A stretch of DNA of 64,000 nucleotides, taken from NCBI GenBank assembly GCA_002698785.1, contig PAAG01000046.1, positions 1 through 64,000 of the forward strand, read 5' to 3'. Made by a program: the position numbers and the translations under genes. The notes under the pieces are model-generated. The model was not told where the DNA came from. It saw only the letters and a list, made by a program, of their open reading frames with translations, and did not search any database. This stretch comes from Verrucomicrobiales bacterium (GTDB taxonomy: Bacteria; Verrucomicrobiota; Verrucomicrobiia; Verrucomicrobiales; DEV007). This document shows positions 1-8,071 of the stretch, piece after piece. The stretch's first letter is position 1. Every line of letters starts with the position of its first letter.

Positions 1-263
<263 letters not shown>

Positions 264-358
264 CTCAAGAATCGTGGTTCGCAGTGTAACTCTTTTCGCT
301 GTAAATCCCGAAGGCGGCAAGCCATTTCCTTACTAACCGTAGGAAAAGGACCGTTTCG

Positions 359-1189
359 TCACAATGTGACCTGATACAACTCCCCCCTGATAGCTGAAAT
401 CACCTCTCGTGAATCCCGGCAATCCTCCAGCAGCTTCCCTACGGCCTGTCGGCCATTCTCTTTAGCATTCCAGAAACGCAGAAGCTTACTCAGTTGATGT
501 TTTTGCGTTTCCGTGAAATGGAATTTCTCCAAAATATCGAAGTATTCCTCAGGCTTTTGTCCTACCTCCCTCTCCTCCGAAACAATGTTCCGTATCGATT
601 CGAGCCAGGGAAGGATCGCCTGAAGGCCGGCCTCACACAATTCTACTACGACTTCCTTGTTCAACGATGTGATCGGATGATCTGGATCATCTGACACAAC
701 CTTTACTACCTGACACAGCTCTGACGTTGAGCACTTCAATGCGATGGGATAAAACCCAGCAGCTTCCATCTCAACCAGAGTTCCGCTCTCCGGATATTGC
801 AAAGCCGGTTCCCCCACCGTCTTGAGCGGTCGCCGTTCTGGCTCCACCTTTGCTTTTCCGCACGGTGAAGGATACCAGCATCTTTTCGACTGTTCGTCAC
901 TGATTCGAGACCCAAGGAAAGTTTTGCCGTAGTCAGGATTGCCAGAACCAGCGATACCAAAGTTTATCCATGCGGCTGGCGCATCATCAACAGAAGCAGC
1001 TAAAGCAGCGGTTGCTGCAGCAGAATTCAAGATTCCTTTTCCTGAAATCACGAGTGCGACCTCCCCGTCGGAAGACTGGTAAAACGGAAATGGTCCCGCT
1101 CCGTTGCTCTTCTCTTTCAGTCCGAATTCTCGAATAATCGGTAGGGCTTCTGTCGGAAAAGCCACCACCCAGCGCAAAGATCCCTGCAT
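359..1189 (-). CDS. Nucleoside phosphorylase-like protein (PNP/MTAN fold)
   Basis: 276 residues. The N-terminal half has the order expected of the PNP/UDP phosphorylase and MTA/SAH nucleosidase superfamily: a first beta strand (LRWVVAFPTEA), the nucleoside/phosphate-side motif NFGIAGSG near residue 77, and the ribose-binding VEMEAAGFY near residue 140 followed by VVSDDPDHP, the equivalent of the catalytic-Asp region. About 80 C-terminal residues (from KPEEYFDILEKF) are an extra helical tail not part of the core. The region between the GIAG and VEMEA motifs is short for a full enzyme. Substrate is unknown; cleavage of a purine nucleoside-like substrate is inferred from the fold. It starts 9 bp after the FUN14-like gene ends on the same strand, so the two are probably co-transcribed. 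Confidence 0.7.
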   Translation of the reverse strand: MQGSLRWVVAFPTEALPIIREFGLKEKSNGAGPFPFYQSSDGEVALVISGKGILNSAAATAALAASVDDAPAAWINFGIAGSGNPDYGKTFLGSRISDEQSKRCWYPSPCGKAKVEPERRPLKTVGEPALQYPESGTLVEMEAAGFYPIALKCSTSELCQVVKVVSDDPDHPITSLNKEVVVELCEAGLQAILPWLESIRNIVSEEREVGQKPEEYFDILEKFHFTETQKHQLSKLLRFWNAKENGRQAVGKLLEDCRDSREVISAIRGELYQVTL

Positions 1190-1198
1190 CGCTGAGTG

Positions 1199-1705
1199 TT
1201 ATCGCTTCAATCCCAGCAAAAATCCACCAAGACCAACAAAAAACGGAACGAAGGCCCCGTGCACGAAATGGGTAAACGACTTTGTCTGGTCGACAATCCA
1301 CTGCTTCCCATTCCCCATCGATTGCAAATAGGGTTCCCAGAACGGTTCTACCATTCCCTTGAAATGAAGGAAGGCGATGACGATGATGCTAAGAACAACA
1401 AAAGATACCATCGACTTGAAATAGGCGCGTGTAAGTCCGCCGACTACGATCGCAGCGACGAAAGTGATCCCAATTCGTACCATTGATCCCCCCCAGCGAC
1501 GTGCCGCAGTGATTGTTTTTGGGGATTTGACCGACCCTACAGTGAAACCGCCAGACGGTGACAAAGAAAATCCAGCTCCCCGACCATCGGAGACATTCCG
1601 GCCAATCTGCCAAAACATACCGCCCGCAGCAACAAGCAACGCGATCATAATCAATCGCATCTTAAACCCCGAAAATCCCCCGATTGAATCTGCCACAGTG
1701 CTCAT
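1199..1705 (-). CDS. FUN14-like small membrane protein
   Basis: 168 residues with about four hydrophobic segments: near residues 16-35 (MRLIMIALLVAAGGMFW), then a paired block WGGSMVRIGITFVAAIVVGG and SMVSFVVLSIIVIAFLHF, and a C-terminal segment ending FVGLGGFLLGLKR. The glycine-rich pair of helices followed by an amphipathic middle and a final Gly-rich helix ending in basic residues is the pattern of bacterial FUN14-domain proteins; the match is by eye and moderate. Function in bacteria is not established. It is first in a leftward pair with the nucleoside phosphorylase-like gene. Confidence 0.55.
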   Translation of the reverse strand: MSTVADSIGGFSGFKMRLIMIALLVAAGGMFWQIGRNVSDGRGAGFSLSPSGGFTVGSVKSPKTITAARRWGGSMVRIGITFVAAIVVGGLTRAYFKSMVSFVVLSIIVIAFLHFKGMVEPFWEPYLQSMGNGKQWIVDQTKSFTHFVHGAFVPFFVGLGGFLLGLKR

Positions 1706-1803
1706 GCGCCTACGTTACCGATGTTATGGTAATTATAACTCGTGACTCGATAATGTAAATCCCATAATCGCAAACCTCCCCTCGGGAATTTACCGATCAG
1801 AAC

Positions 1804-2235
1804 ATGGAAATAGAATTCACAATCATTGAAGCCCCGTGGGAGACGGAGCATGCCAGATTGCTACATGTGCGAAAAACTGTCTTCGTCATGGAGCAAGAGG
1901 TCCCGGAGCATCTGGAGCGAGACGCAGACGATTCTACTTCATTACACCTCCTTGCGATTGATCGTGAGGACCGCCCTATTGGAACTGCCAGACTTCTTCC
2001 CAACGGTCGAATCGGAAGAGTCGCCGTCCTCAAAGAGTTCAGAAGAAAAGGAATCGGAGCGGCACTAATGAGGCGCCTGATTTCGACGGCTCGAGAGAGC
2101 GGCCATCGCGAAACGACGCTGCATGCCCAGACCCACTCCATTCCCTTTTATCAATCTATGGGCTACGAAGTCAGTGGATCCGTTTTCGAAGAAGCTGGGA
2201 TCCCTCACTGTGAGATGCGTCTTTCCCTGAGATGA
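1804..2235 (+). CDS. GNAT family N-acetyltransferase (ElaA-like)
   Basis: 143 residues. The acyl-CoA pyrophosphate-binding motif A is clear at RVAVLKEFRRKGIGAALMRR (about residues 66-85), preceded by the substrate-side strand IGTARLL and followed by HAQTHSIPFYQSMGY, the typical motif B. The N-terminal VRKTVFVMEQEVPEHLERD is characteristic of the ElaA/YjcF subgroup of GNATs. The acceptor substrate cannot be told from sequence. The gene stands alone, ends 3 bp before a strong hairpin terminator and faces the MDP-1 gene tail to tail. Confidence 0.9.
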   Translation: MEIEFTIIEAPWETEHARLLHVRKTVFVMEQEVPEHLERDADDSTSLHLLAIDREDRPIGTARLLPNGRIGRVAVLKEFRRKGIGAALMRRLISTARESGHRETTLHAQTHSIPFYQSMGYEVSGSVFEEAGIPHCEMRLSLR

Positions 2236-2268
2236 AAAAAAAGCGGCCCCTCGCGGAGGCCGCTTTTT
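2236..2268. terminator. Bidirectional intrinsic terminator
   Basis: A run of seven or more A, a GCGGCC/GGCCGC stem (2243-2248 with 2258-2263) around a 9-nt loop, and then five T. The A run serves as a U-tract for leftward transcripts, so the structure can end both the acetyltransferase message and the convergent phosphatase operon. Confidence 0.9.
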
Positions 2269-2436
2269 CTGGTCCCTTGGCATCAAGTGGAAACGGCACC
2301 GAAGTTTGACGTCCGTGTAGGTTTCCGATGTATATCGCACGCAAAAAGCAGCAAGCATGCCAAGGTTTGCGCTAGAGATCGCGCACGTCGCCAAATCCCT
2401 CAAATTCTTTACTCAAACAGAATCGTCGCTAAGAAT

Positions 2437-2937
2437 TCATTCGAAGGGCCGTTGGCGAATCCGTGCATTCTCAACTCCCTTTTCAAACAGTCCGCTGTTG
2501 AGCCCATTCGGAACAAGGACAGAATTCACTCCCAAATCTCCTACTTCGACGATGTTCCGGTTCTCGTCGTCGAAGAAGAGCATGTTATCAAAACTGACAC
2601 CTGAGTCGATTTTCAGTTTTTGAAAATGGGCTACCTTGCTTCCAGGATAGATCTCTTCGAAAGCAAAACGACTTCGAATCCCCATTAGGTCGAGAAGAGT
2701 TCTAGCCCATGCTGGCTGTTCGGTTCTAGAAGCCAATGCCATCGGTACGTCCATATGGTCGACAACGTCAAGAATGTCCCCCACATCTTCAAACAGGCGG
2801 AGATGCCTTCCACTCCCATCTTCAATCCTACCCGAACTGTCTTTCCGAAATGGAAAATCAGTGCAATCAACCCACAGCCCGCCGCAATCCCACAGAGTAA
2901 AATCGAGATCGAATACGATCAACTCCAGCTGGCCCAT
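2437..2937 (-). CDS. MDP-1 type HAD phosphatase
   Basis: 166 residues from the ATG at 2937. The HAD motif I is FDLDFTLWDCG (nucleophile Asp and acid/base Asp two residues later), motif II is ALASRTEQP, and motif III/IV lies at the end in FFDDENRNI. The short cap and the FTLWDCGGLWVD sequence are typical of the magnesium-dependent phosphatase-1 (MDP-1) subgroup, which dephosphorylates protein tyrosine or sugar/glycated substrates. A longer open frame exists upstream but runs through the preceding gene; starting at 2937 leaves a 17-bp gap to that gene's stop. Last gene of a three-gene leftward operon. Confidence 0.85.
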   Translation of the reverse strand: MGQLELIVFDLDFTLWDCGGLWVDCTDFPFRKDSSGRIEDGSGRHLRLFEDVGDILDVVDHMDVPMALASRTEQPAWARTLLDLMGIRSRFAFEEIYPGSKVAHFQKLKIDSGVSFDNMLFFDDENRNIVEVGDLGVNSVLVPNGLNSGLFEKGVENARIRQRPFE

Positions 2938-2954
2938 CAGGAAAATTCGATCAA

Positions 2955-3452
2955 TCAGCGATAGGCGTATATCACGGCCCAATCCTGATTCTTGTCGATA
3001 GTGGTTTTCAAAGAAACACGCACGTAATAGAGCCCCGTCGCTTTCGGTCTTACAATGGTGCTGACTACGTTCGTTTCGGGAAACGTCACAGTCTCGCTCT
3101 CTACCATTTCCCCTTCGCTGTTGTACACGTTGAGATTGAGACCAGCATCGACATCGGGAACTGCCATCCAGAATTGATACTCGTTCCGGCGAAAAAGCTG
3201 AATCTGAATCAGTTTGGCGTTGCCGGGTTTCAGATTCCCTTTCCACCACGATTCACGGAGAACAAATGGGCTCTCACCTTTCAGTGAGGGAATCGCAGCC
3301 GATTGAGCGATGAGCTTGATATCGTTGAGAGGCTCATTCTCGGCTTCGACATCTGAATCATTGTCCTGGCCATGCGAGCAATGAAGCCCCGCGAAGAGCA
3401 GTGAGCAGGCAATTCCCAGGTAAGCTGGCAGCAGGAAGAGCTTAACTCTCAT
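2955..3452 (-). CDS. Secreted protein of unknown function
   Basis: 165 residues from the ATG at 3452, which gives a clean signal peptide (MRVKLFLLPAYLGIACSLLF, cut probable near LHCSHGQ). The mature part is acidic at first (DNDSDVEAENEPLND) and then a predicted beta-rich domain with KLIQIQLFRRNEYQFWM and LNLNVYNSEGEMVES, which resembles a PPC-like or C2-like sandwich in character but I do not recognise the family. The start overlaps the stop of the upstream gene by 11 bp, so translation is probably coupled. A longer frame to 3494 would delay the signal peptide and is less likely. Confidence 0.7.
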   Translation of the reverse strand: MRVKLFLLPAYLGIACSLLFAGLHCSHGQDNDSDVEAENEPLNDIKLIAQSAAIPSLKGESPFVLRESWWKGNLKPGNAKLIQIQLFRRNEYQFWMAVPDVDAGLNLNVYNSEGEMVESETVTFPETNVVSTIVRPKATGLYYVRVSLKTTIDKNQDWAVIYAYR

Positions 3453-4239
3453 AGATGGCTTGCACGAGATTGCTCGTCGCCACGGAAATCTCAATCACCT
3501 TGCCTTCGCTGATGATGCCATTTCCGTCGATTTTCATCAGCGACTCCAAATGAGACAGGGTCTTCCCTACTTGATTGAAAAGCTTGCCATTGCGAACCCG
3601 ACGAGGGAGCGAGTTGAAATCGGACTTCAGTTTTCCGACAAGTTCTGGCTGGTTGAGTAGATCAGATCCTTCCACGGTGTAGTTTGACTTCAGCACTGCT
3701 GCAAGGGCTTCTGTTCCGCCAAGCCAACCACCAAGGCTGACGAGATCCACGAGATCGTCGTCCCGATTACTCTTCATCTCATCAAGAACGGTCTGGCGCG
3801 TTTTATCCAACTCCTTGCGAACTTGGGCCCAGTTTCCATCTCCAGCCGTGTTCATGATCGCATTGGCGTGCCCCTCGACTTCGTTTGCTACGTTCAAAGG
3901 TTGTGCGAGACGCAACACTTCGCGGCCGATTCTCTTAACTGCGTCTTTGTCTTTCGCTTGCACAGCAATGAAGCCTTCAGAAATGACAAGCCCGAAAAGC
4001 ATCGCGGTCCGCGATCTATTCATGTTCAGCTTTACCTCCCGTTCATTCACCTGCTGGCCCCAGTCCTGATTTCCCAATTTATCGAGGGAAGCGAAGATCT
4101 CGAGGGGAATCGGAATGACGGACTCGTCTACAAAAACAAGCGAAGGATCGCTGAGGTCAATTTTGTTTGGCGCACTCTGGCTGATTCCAGCACTCGTCAC
4201 ACCCAAGCAAGCTACCACGGAGAGAAGGATTCTGCTCAT
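3442..4239 (-). CDS. Secreted protein of unknown function
   Basis: 265 residues with an N-terminal signal peptide (MSRILLSVVACLGVTSAGIS, cleavage near SQSAP). The mature chain is mostly predicted helix, with no cysteine and no known motif; LFGLVISEGFIAVQAKDKDAV and LVSLGGWLGGTEALAAVL are the most ordered-looking stretches. First gene of the leftward operon with the next secreted protein and the MDP-1 phosphatase; a sigma-70 type promoter lies 29 bp upstream. Function unknown; periplasmic or surface location is inferred from the signal peptide. Confidence 0.75.
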   Translation of the reverse strand: MSRILLSVVACLGVTSAGISQSAPNKIDLSDPSLVFVDESVIPIPLEIFASLDKLGNQDWGQQVNEREVKLNMNRSRTAMLFGLVISEGFIAVQAKDKDAVKRIGREVLRLAQPLNVANEVEGHANAIMNTAGDGNWAQVRKELDKTRQTVLDEMKSNRDDDLVDLVSLGGWLGGTEALAAVLKSNYTVEGSDLLNQPELVGKLKSDFNSLPRRVRNGKLFNQVGKTLSHLESLMKIDGNGIISEGKVIEISVATSNLVQAIYES

Positions 4240-4267
4240 ATCATGAATAAGTTTAGATTACTTAATA

Positions 4268-4296
4268 ATTATAACCTATATAATAAAACTTGAAAA
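4268..4296 (-). promoter_or_regulatory. Sigma-70 type promoter of the 4239-2437 operon
   Basis: On the minus strand a TTTTCA -35 element (4291-4296) is followed after 17 bp by a perfect TATAAT -10 (4268-4273). It sits in a very A+T-rich 68-bp gap and points at the secreted-protein gene whose ATG is at 4239. Confidence 0.6.
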
Positions 4297-4307
4297 CTCC
4301 TATTTTA

Positions 4308-5078
4308 TTAGAGCGCTCTTGCAAAAGCTCCCCCATCGACCAGTAAAATCTCGCCGGTGATGTAGGCTCCCGCATCGCTGGCGAGCAATAGCGCAGGACC
4401 GGCAAGCTCTCTTGGCTGGCCCCAGCGCTTCAACGCTGTGGTCTCGGCAAACTCATTCTGTTGCTCTTCGTTCAGGAGGCTTAACGGCATGTCTGTGAGA
4501 AATGGTCCAGGTCCGATGCAATTCACGGTAACGCCAAATGGTCCCAAGTCCAGCGCACTCGCCTTGGCCAGTCCGACCAGTGCTGACTTAGTGGCGGAGT
4601 ACGCATTTCGAGCAGGTTTCGATCCAACGCCCAGCACGGATGAAATGTGAATTACCCTGCCCCATTTCTGCGCCTTCATAGCTGGAGTGAGCTTACGTGT
4701 CAGTCGCATGATGGAGGTGAGATTAATCTCGACTTGCCAATCCCAGTCATCGTCGTCGATTTCATCGATGGGCTGCGGCTTGTTCACGCCCGCGTTGTTT
4801 ACGAGAATATCGACGGTTCCAAATTCTTCTAAGGCTGCTGCAGCCAAGGCATCGACGTCTTCCCGTTTGGACATGTCACAGACTTTGTAACAAACCTTCG
4901 TGTCGAGCCCTTCACTGATCTCAGCCACTGCAGCCTGGAGCTCATCCTCTTTTCTGCTGCAGATCATCACATCTGCTCCCGCCTCGGCAAAACCGCGGGC
5001 CATCGCCTTACCCAGACCACGACTACCACCGGTTACTAGTGCCGATCGACCGTCGAGATTGAACAAATCAAATTGCAT
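4308..5078 (-). CDS. SDR-family oxidoreductase, gluconate/hexuronate dehydrogenase-like
   Basis: 256 residues from the ATG at 5078, which places the start just before MQFDLFNLDGRSALVTGG. Classical short-chain dehydrogenase: cofactor motif TGGSRGLG (TGxxxGxG), NNAG at about residue 90, catalytic Ser in ISSVLGVG, and YSATK (YxxxK). The PGPF..DM motif after strand 6 and the GGAF ending are typical of gluconate 5-dehydrogenase/3-oxoacyl reductase-like SDRs. Divergent from an altronate dehydratase 61 bp away, so a role as a keto-sugar-acid or fructuronate/tagaturonate-type reductase in hexuronate catabolism is likely but inferred from context. Confidence 0.85.
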   Translation of the reverse strand: MQFDLFNLDGRSALVTGGSRGLGKAMARGFAEAGADVMICSRKEDELQAAVAEISEGLDTKVCYKVCDMSKREDVDALAAAALEEFGTVDILVNNAGVNKPQPIDEIDDDDWDWQVEINLTSIMRLTRKLTPAMKAQKWGRVIHISSVLGVGSKPARNAYSATKSALVGLAKASALDLGPFGVTVNCIGPGPFLTDMPLSLLNEEQQNEFAETTALKRWGQPRELAGPALLLASDAGAYITGEILLVDGGAFARAL

Positions 5079-5139
5079 GTGGCATGATGCACGTTGACAG
5101 GTTTTCCGCAAGTCCTGCCGCTCAACCCTTTATTCAGGA

Positions 5140-6789
5140 ATGAAACCAGCCCTTCTGATCGATCCAACTGATAATCTCGCCGTTGCCCTGCGCCACTTGG
5201 CCCCGGGGGAAGAACTTGAGTTTGACGGAAAAAATGTGTCGCCAATCGAGCCAATCCCCCCGAAACAAAAAGTAGCTCTCGAAGACCTGGCGGAAGGTAG
5301 TCGTGCCCGGATGTATGGAGTCACCGTAGGGATCGCGACGCAGTCAATTCCTGCGGGAGGACTCATTACAACCGCCAACCTCAAACACGATGCGGACGGC
5401 TTCTCCAAGCGCAGATCCGATTCTTCCTCTTGGAATTCCCCAGATGTTTCGAAATGGAGTGAGAAAACTTTCGATGGGTTTCACCGTGCAGATGGATCTG
5501 TGGGAACCGCCAATCATTGGCTGGTCGTCCCAATGGTCTTTTGCGAAACCAGGAATGTGAATGCCATACGCACAGCATTCGAACGCTCTCTCGGCTATGA
5601 AAAGACTTCTCACTATCAGGACTTTGCCGAGAAACTGGTATCGACCTATCAATCAGGGGCCGATACTGAGGCAATTGCAGACCTCTCATGCGAGGATCTT
5701 GAAGAAGACTCGTCCAAGCGAGTTTTTCCGAATGTGGATGGCATCAAGTTTCTCACTCATTCGTTGGGATGTGGTGGAACTCGTGATGATGCCGCAGCGC
5801 TCTGTGGGCTACTGGCCGGCTACATCACTCATCCGAACGTTGCGGGAGCAACAGTCCTGAGCCTGGGGTGTGAAAACGCACAGCTTGAAATTCTCGAAGA
5901 AGCGATCGCTGAGCGGTGTCCGGATTTTGACAAACCACTTCTGACATTTCGCCAGCAATCATTCCCAGACGAAAAAACTCTTTTGGAAAAAGCGATCAAA
6001 GAAACATTCCTTGGCCTCATCGAAGCCGACAAATGCGAGCGATCGCCAGCATCAGTCTCCCACTTATGCCTGGGGGTCGAATGTGGCGGGAGCGACGGAT
6101 TCTCAGGGATATCCGCCAACCCGACGCTCGGAGAAGCTTCTGACCGCCTTGTGGCATTGGGCGGTAAAGTCATCCTGTCTGAATTCCCAGAGCTTTGTGG
6201 AGTAGAGCAGGAATTACTCGATCGATGCATTTCCGATGATGTCGCAGAGAGATTCGCGGACCTGACGTCGCGTTATTCGGAGAGAGCACGGGCGGTGGGC
6301 AGTGATTTCTCCCAGAATCCCAGCCCGGGGAACATTCGAGACGGGCTCATCACTGACGCAATCAAATCAGCAGGGGCAGCAAAGAAAGGTGGAACATCTC
6401 CGATCGTCGCAGCCCATGACTACCCTGAAATGGTGACCACTCCTGGCCTGAACCTACTCTGCACACCCGGAGGGGATGTGGAATCAACCACTGCAATGGC
6501 AGGTGCTCACGCGAATGTAATCGTATTCACGACGGGACTGGGAACACCAACGGGAAATCCCGTTTGCCCCGTTATCAAAGTGAGTAGCAATACCGAACTC
6601 GCAGAGCGTCTACCCGATTTGATCGACTTCGATACCGGAGGGGTAATTCGGGGAGAAACAACCCCTTCCGAGCTATCGGCTAACCTTCTTGATCTGATTA
6701 TTGAGGTAGCGTCCGGCCGAAAACAGACTTGTGCGCAGATTCTGGGACAAGATGATTTCCAGCCTTGGAAACGAGGCATCTCCCTGTAA
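5140..6789 (+). CDS. uxaA: Altronate dehydratase (UxaA family)
   Basis: 549 residues. An N-terminal SAF-type domain (about 1-95, MKPALLIDPTDNLAVALRHL... GVTVGIATQSIPAGGLI) is followed by the GarD/UxaA catalytic part with the family blocks FDGFHRADGSVGTANHWLV, FLTHSLGCGG, CLGVECGGSDGFSGISANP and LLCTPGGDVESTTAM. UxaA dehydrates D-altronate to 2-keto-3-deoxygluconate in the galacturonate pathway; iron is the usual cofactor. Length is slightly above a typical UxaA (about 495) because N-terminal and central inserts are present. It stands head to head with an SDR gene. Galactarate dehydratase (GarD) is the main alternative. Confidence 0.85.
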   Translation: MKPALLIDPTDNLAVALRHLAPGEELEFDGKNVSPIEPIPPKQKVALEDLAEGSRARMYGVTVGIATQSIPAGGLITTANLKHDADGFSKRRSDSSSWNSPDVSKWSEKTFDGFHRADGSVGTANHWLVVPMVFCETRNVNAIRTAFERSLGYEKTSHYQDFAEKLVSTYQSGADTEAIADLSCEDLEEDSSKRVFPNVDGIKFLTHSLGCGGTRDDAAALCGLLAGYITHPNVAGATVLSLGCENAQLEILEEAIAERCPDFDKPLLTFRQQSFPDEKTLLEKAIKETFLGLIEADKCERSPASVSHLCLGVECGGSDGFSGISANPTLGEASDRLVALGGKVILSEFPELCGVEQELLDRCISDDVAERFADLTSRYSERARAVGSDFSQNPSPGNIRDGLITDAIKSAGAAKKGGTSPIVAAHDYPEMVTTPGLNLLCTPGGDVESTTAMAGAHANVIVFTTGLGTPTGNPVCPVIKVSSNTELAERLPDLIDFDTGGVIRGETTPSELSANLLDLIIEVASGRKQTCAQILGQDDFQPWKRGISL

Positions 6790-6796
6790 TCAAATA

Positions 6797-6808
6797 TGGT
6801 TATAACCA
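6797..6808. repeat. Perfect 12-bp palindrome TGGTTATAACCA
   Basis: A complete inverted repeat, TGGTTATAACCA, begins 8 bp past the stop of the altronate dehydratase and 16 bp upstream of a candidate promoter for the RNA-binding protein gene. It could be an operator; nothing else supports this. Confidence 0.4.
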
Positions 6809-6823
6809 ATTATAAATCAGTTT

Positions 6824-6853
6824 TTTACAGCTTGTTTTTACACAAGATATCCT
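6824..6853 (+). promoter_or_regulatory. Candidate promoter of the RRM protein gene
   Basis: TTTACA (6824-6829) and TATCCT (6848-6853) are separated by 18 bp in an A+T-rich stretch. Start of transcription near 6860 would give a 5' leader of over 400 nt before the RRM protein start. Confidence 0.4.
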
Positions 6854-7323
6854 GCGCATTTCCGTTTATCTCCGACGCAATTCCGAACTTGCAGAGAAAG
6901 ACTCAGCGACTATCATTGCGATAGCAGTAAATCCCTCACCAATGTATCCCCTGAAAACGTTTCTGGCCCTTTTCGGCCGGAGATCATCCGTCAATCCCCT
7001 CACTTCGTGGCAGGCATTGACGGCATTGGCGATTGGTCTGCTGAATAAAAAGAATAGGAGCGCAGCCATGCAGCGCCTAGGGAACGCCCCATCGACACAG
7101 AGCGATTCTGACGTCGAATCTAGAAACACAACGTTCAGTTCCCTTCCGTGCGAATTTGAATCAGGACTTCTCGCGTCGTCAAAGTCGACTCTCGCGATAC
7201 CCCCGAAACTGTCCGGATTACCTGCAACTCATTCTGCTTTCTTACAAGCAGTGGCACATCGCTCCCTTAACGATGAACAGGTCCAGTTCGAACCGGACCT
7301 CCAACCAAAATCTTCCACTACGA

Positions 7324-7998
7324 ATGGAATCAAGATCAGAAAACAATCAAAAGCGCCGCCACCGCGGCAATCGCTCAGGCGGTAGGAATCGAAACCGCCA
7401 TTCCAACAATCAAGGAAACAGCAATCGCAACCGTAACAGGAATCGAAATCGCAATAGAGGGCGCTCACGCAAGCCCAAAGCTCCGCCGAAACCAACGACC
7501 GGACAAAAGATTCTCTCAATCCTGACATTTGGCCTGCTCGGCAAGCCGACAGCGAACAACTCCACCAAGGGGAAGAAGTCGAACAAGCAGTCTAAGCAAA
7601 AACCTGCTCCGAAGGCTTCGACCCAGTCTAAGCCGAAGCCAAAGAAAACAAGGCAGCGCACTGAAGTGACCTCAGGTCGCCTCTATGTCGGCAATCTCGA
7701 CTACGCTGCTACAGAGCACGATCTGGAAGAACTCTTCCGCGGAATCGGTAACGTTCTCTCTGCAGAAGTAGTCACAAACTCACGAACTCAGCAGTCCAAA
7801 GGATTCGCTTTCGTGGAGATGGTGTCCGTAGATGAAGCCAAACGCGCCGTCGAAGTTCTGGATGACCAGGACTTTATGGGACGCAAGCTTATCGTCAGTG
7901 GAGCTCGCAGCGACGGTCCTCGCGAAAAAGAGGACAACGCTGAAGAGCCGCAGAACAAGGAAGTAGAAGAGCCGTCTCTCAGTGAGTCACGCGCATAA
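7324..7998 (+). CDS. RRM-domain RNA-binding protein with Arg/Asn-rich N-terminus
   Basis: 224 residues from the ATG at 7324. The first about 110 residues are low-complexity and very basic: Arg-Asn repeats (GGRNRNRHSNNQ, RNRNRNRN), then Lys/Pro/Gln-rich. One RRM follows with RNP2 LYVGNLDY (about residue 120) and RNP1 SKGFAFVEM (about 159), the two motifs whose aromatics stack on RNA bases. The end is acidic (KEDNAEEPQNKEVEEP). This is the layout of small bacterial Rbp proteins, with an added disordered tail as in PVC bacteria. The start could also be the ATG at 7273, which adds 17 residues; neither has a clear ribosome-binding site. Followed by a strong terminator. Confidence 0.85.
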   Translation: MESRSENNQKRRHRGNRSGGRNRNRHSNNQGNSNRNRNRNRNRNRGRSRKPKAPPKPTTGQKILSILTFGLLGKPTANNSTKGKKSNKQSKQKPAPKASTQSKPKPKKTRQRTEVTSGRLYVGNLDYAATEHDLEELFRGIGNVLSAEVVTNSRTQQSKGFAFVEMVSVDEAKRAVEVLDDQDFMGRKLIVSGARSDGPREKEDNAEEPQNKEVEEPSLSESRA

Positions 7999-8011
7999 TT
8001 CTACCTGAATT

Positions 8012-8056
8012 TTTTGCTCAAACGCCGAATCGATCTAATGGTCGGTTCGGCGTTTT
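8012..8056 (+). terminator. Intrinsic terminator after the RRM gene
   Basis: A 9-bp perfect stem AACGCCGAA/TTCGGCGTT (8021-8029 with 8046-8054), 16-nt loop, followed by a T-rich tract. It separates the RNA-binding protein gene from miaA, whose ATG is 13 bp downstream. Confidence 0.85.
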
Positions 8057-8071
8057 TCTTTTCCCCTTTTC

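Larger units (their letters stand above)
6790..7323 (+). other. Long non-coding leader before the RRM gene
   Basis: 534 bases without a convincing gene. The 5' third is A+T-rich and holds a palindrome and a candidate promoter; the rest has normal composition. A 147-codon open frame from 6942 has no ribosome-binding site and no family-like sequence. The likeliest reading is a long 5' untranslated leader, which is common for cold-inducible RNA-binding protein genes in bacteria; this is inference. Confidence 0.35.

Noticed and set aside
2274-2430. Possible structured RNA after the terminator
   Set aside because: No tRNA, tmRNA or known riboswitch pattern can be made out; it is an ordinary short spacer before the convergent gene.
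2938-3249. N-terminal extension of the MDP-1 phosphatase
   Set aside because: The extra residues are Arg/Ser/Cys-rich and overlap the upstream secreted-protein gene; the HAD fold starts right at the internal ATG.
6942-7385. A 147-codon frame before the RRM gene
   Set aside because: No ribosome-binding site, no protein-like features, overlaps the RRM gene's start in another frame.
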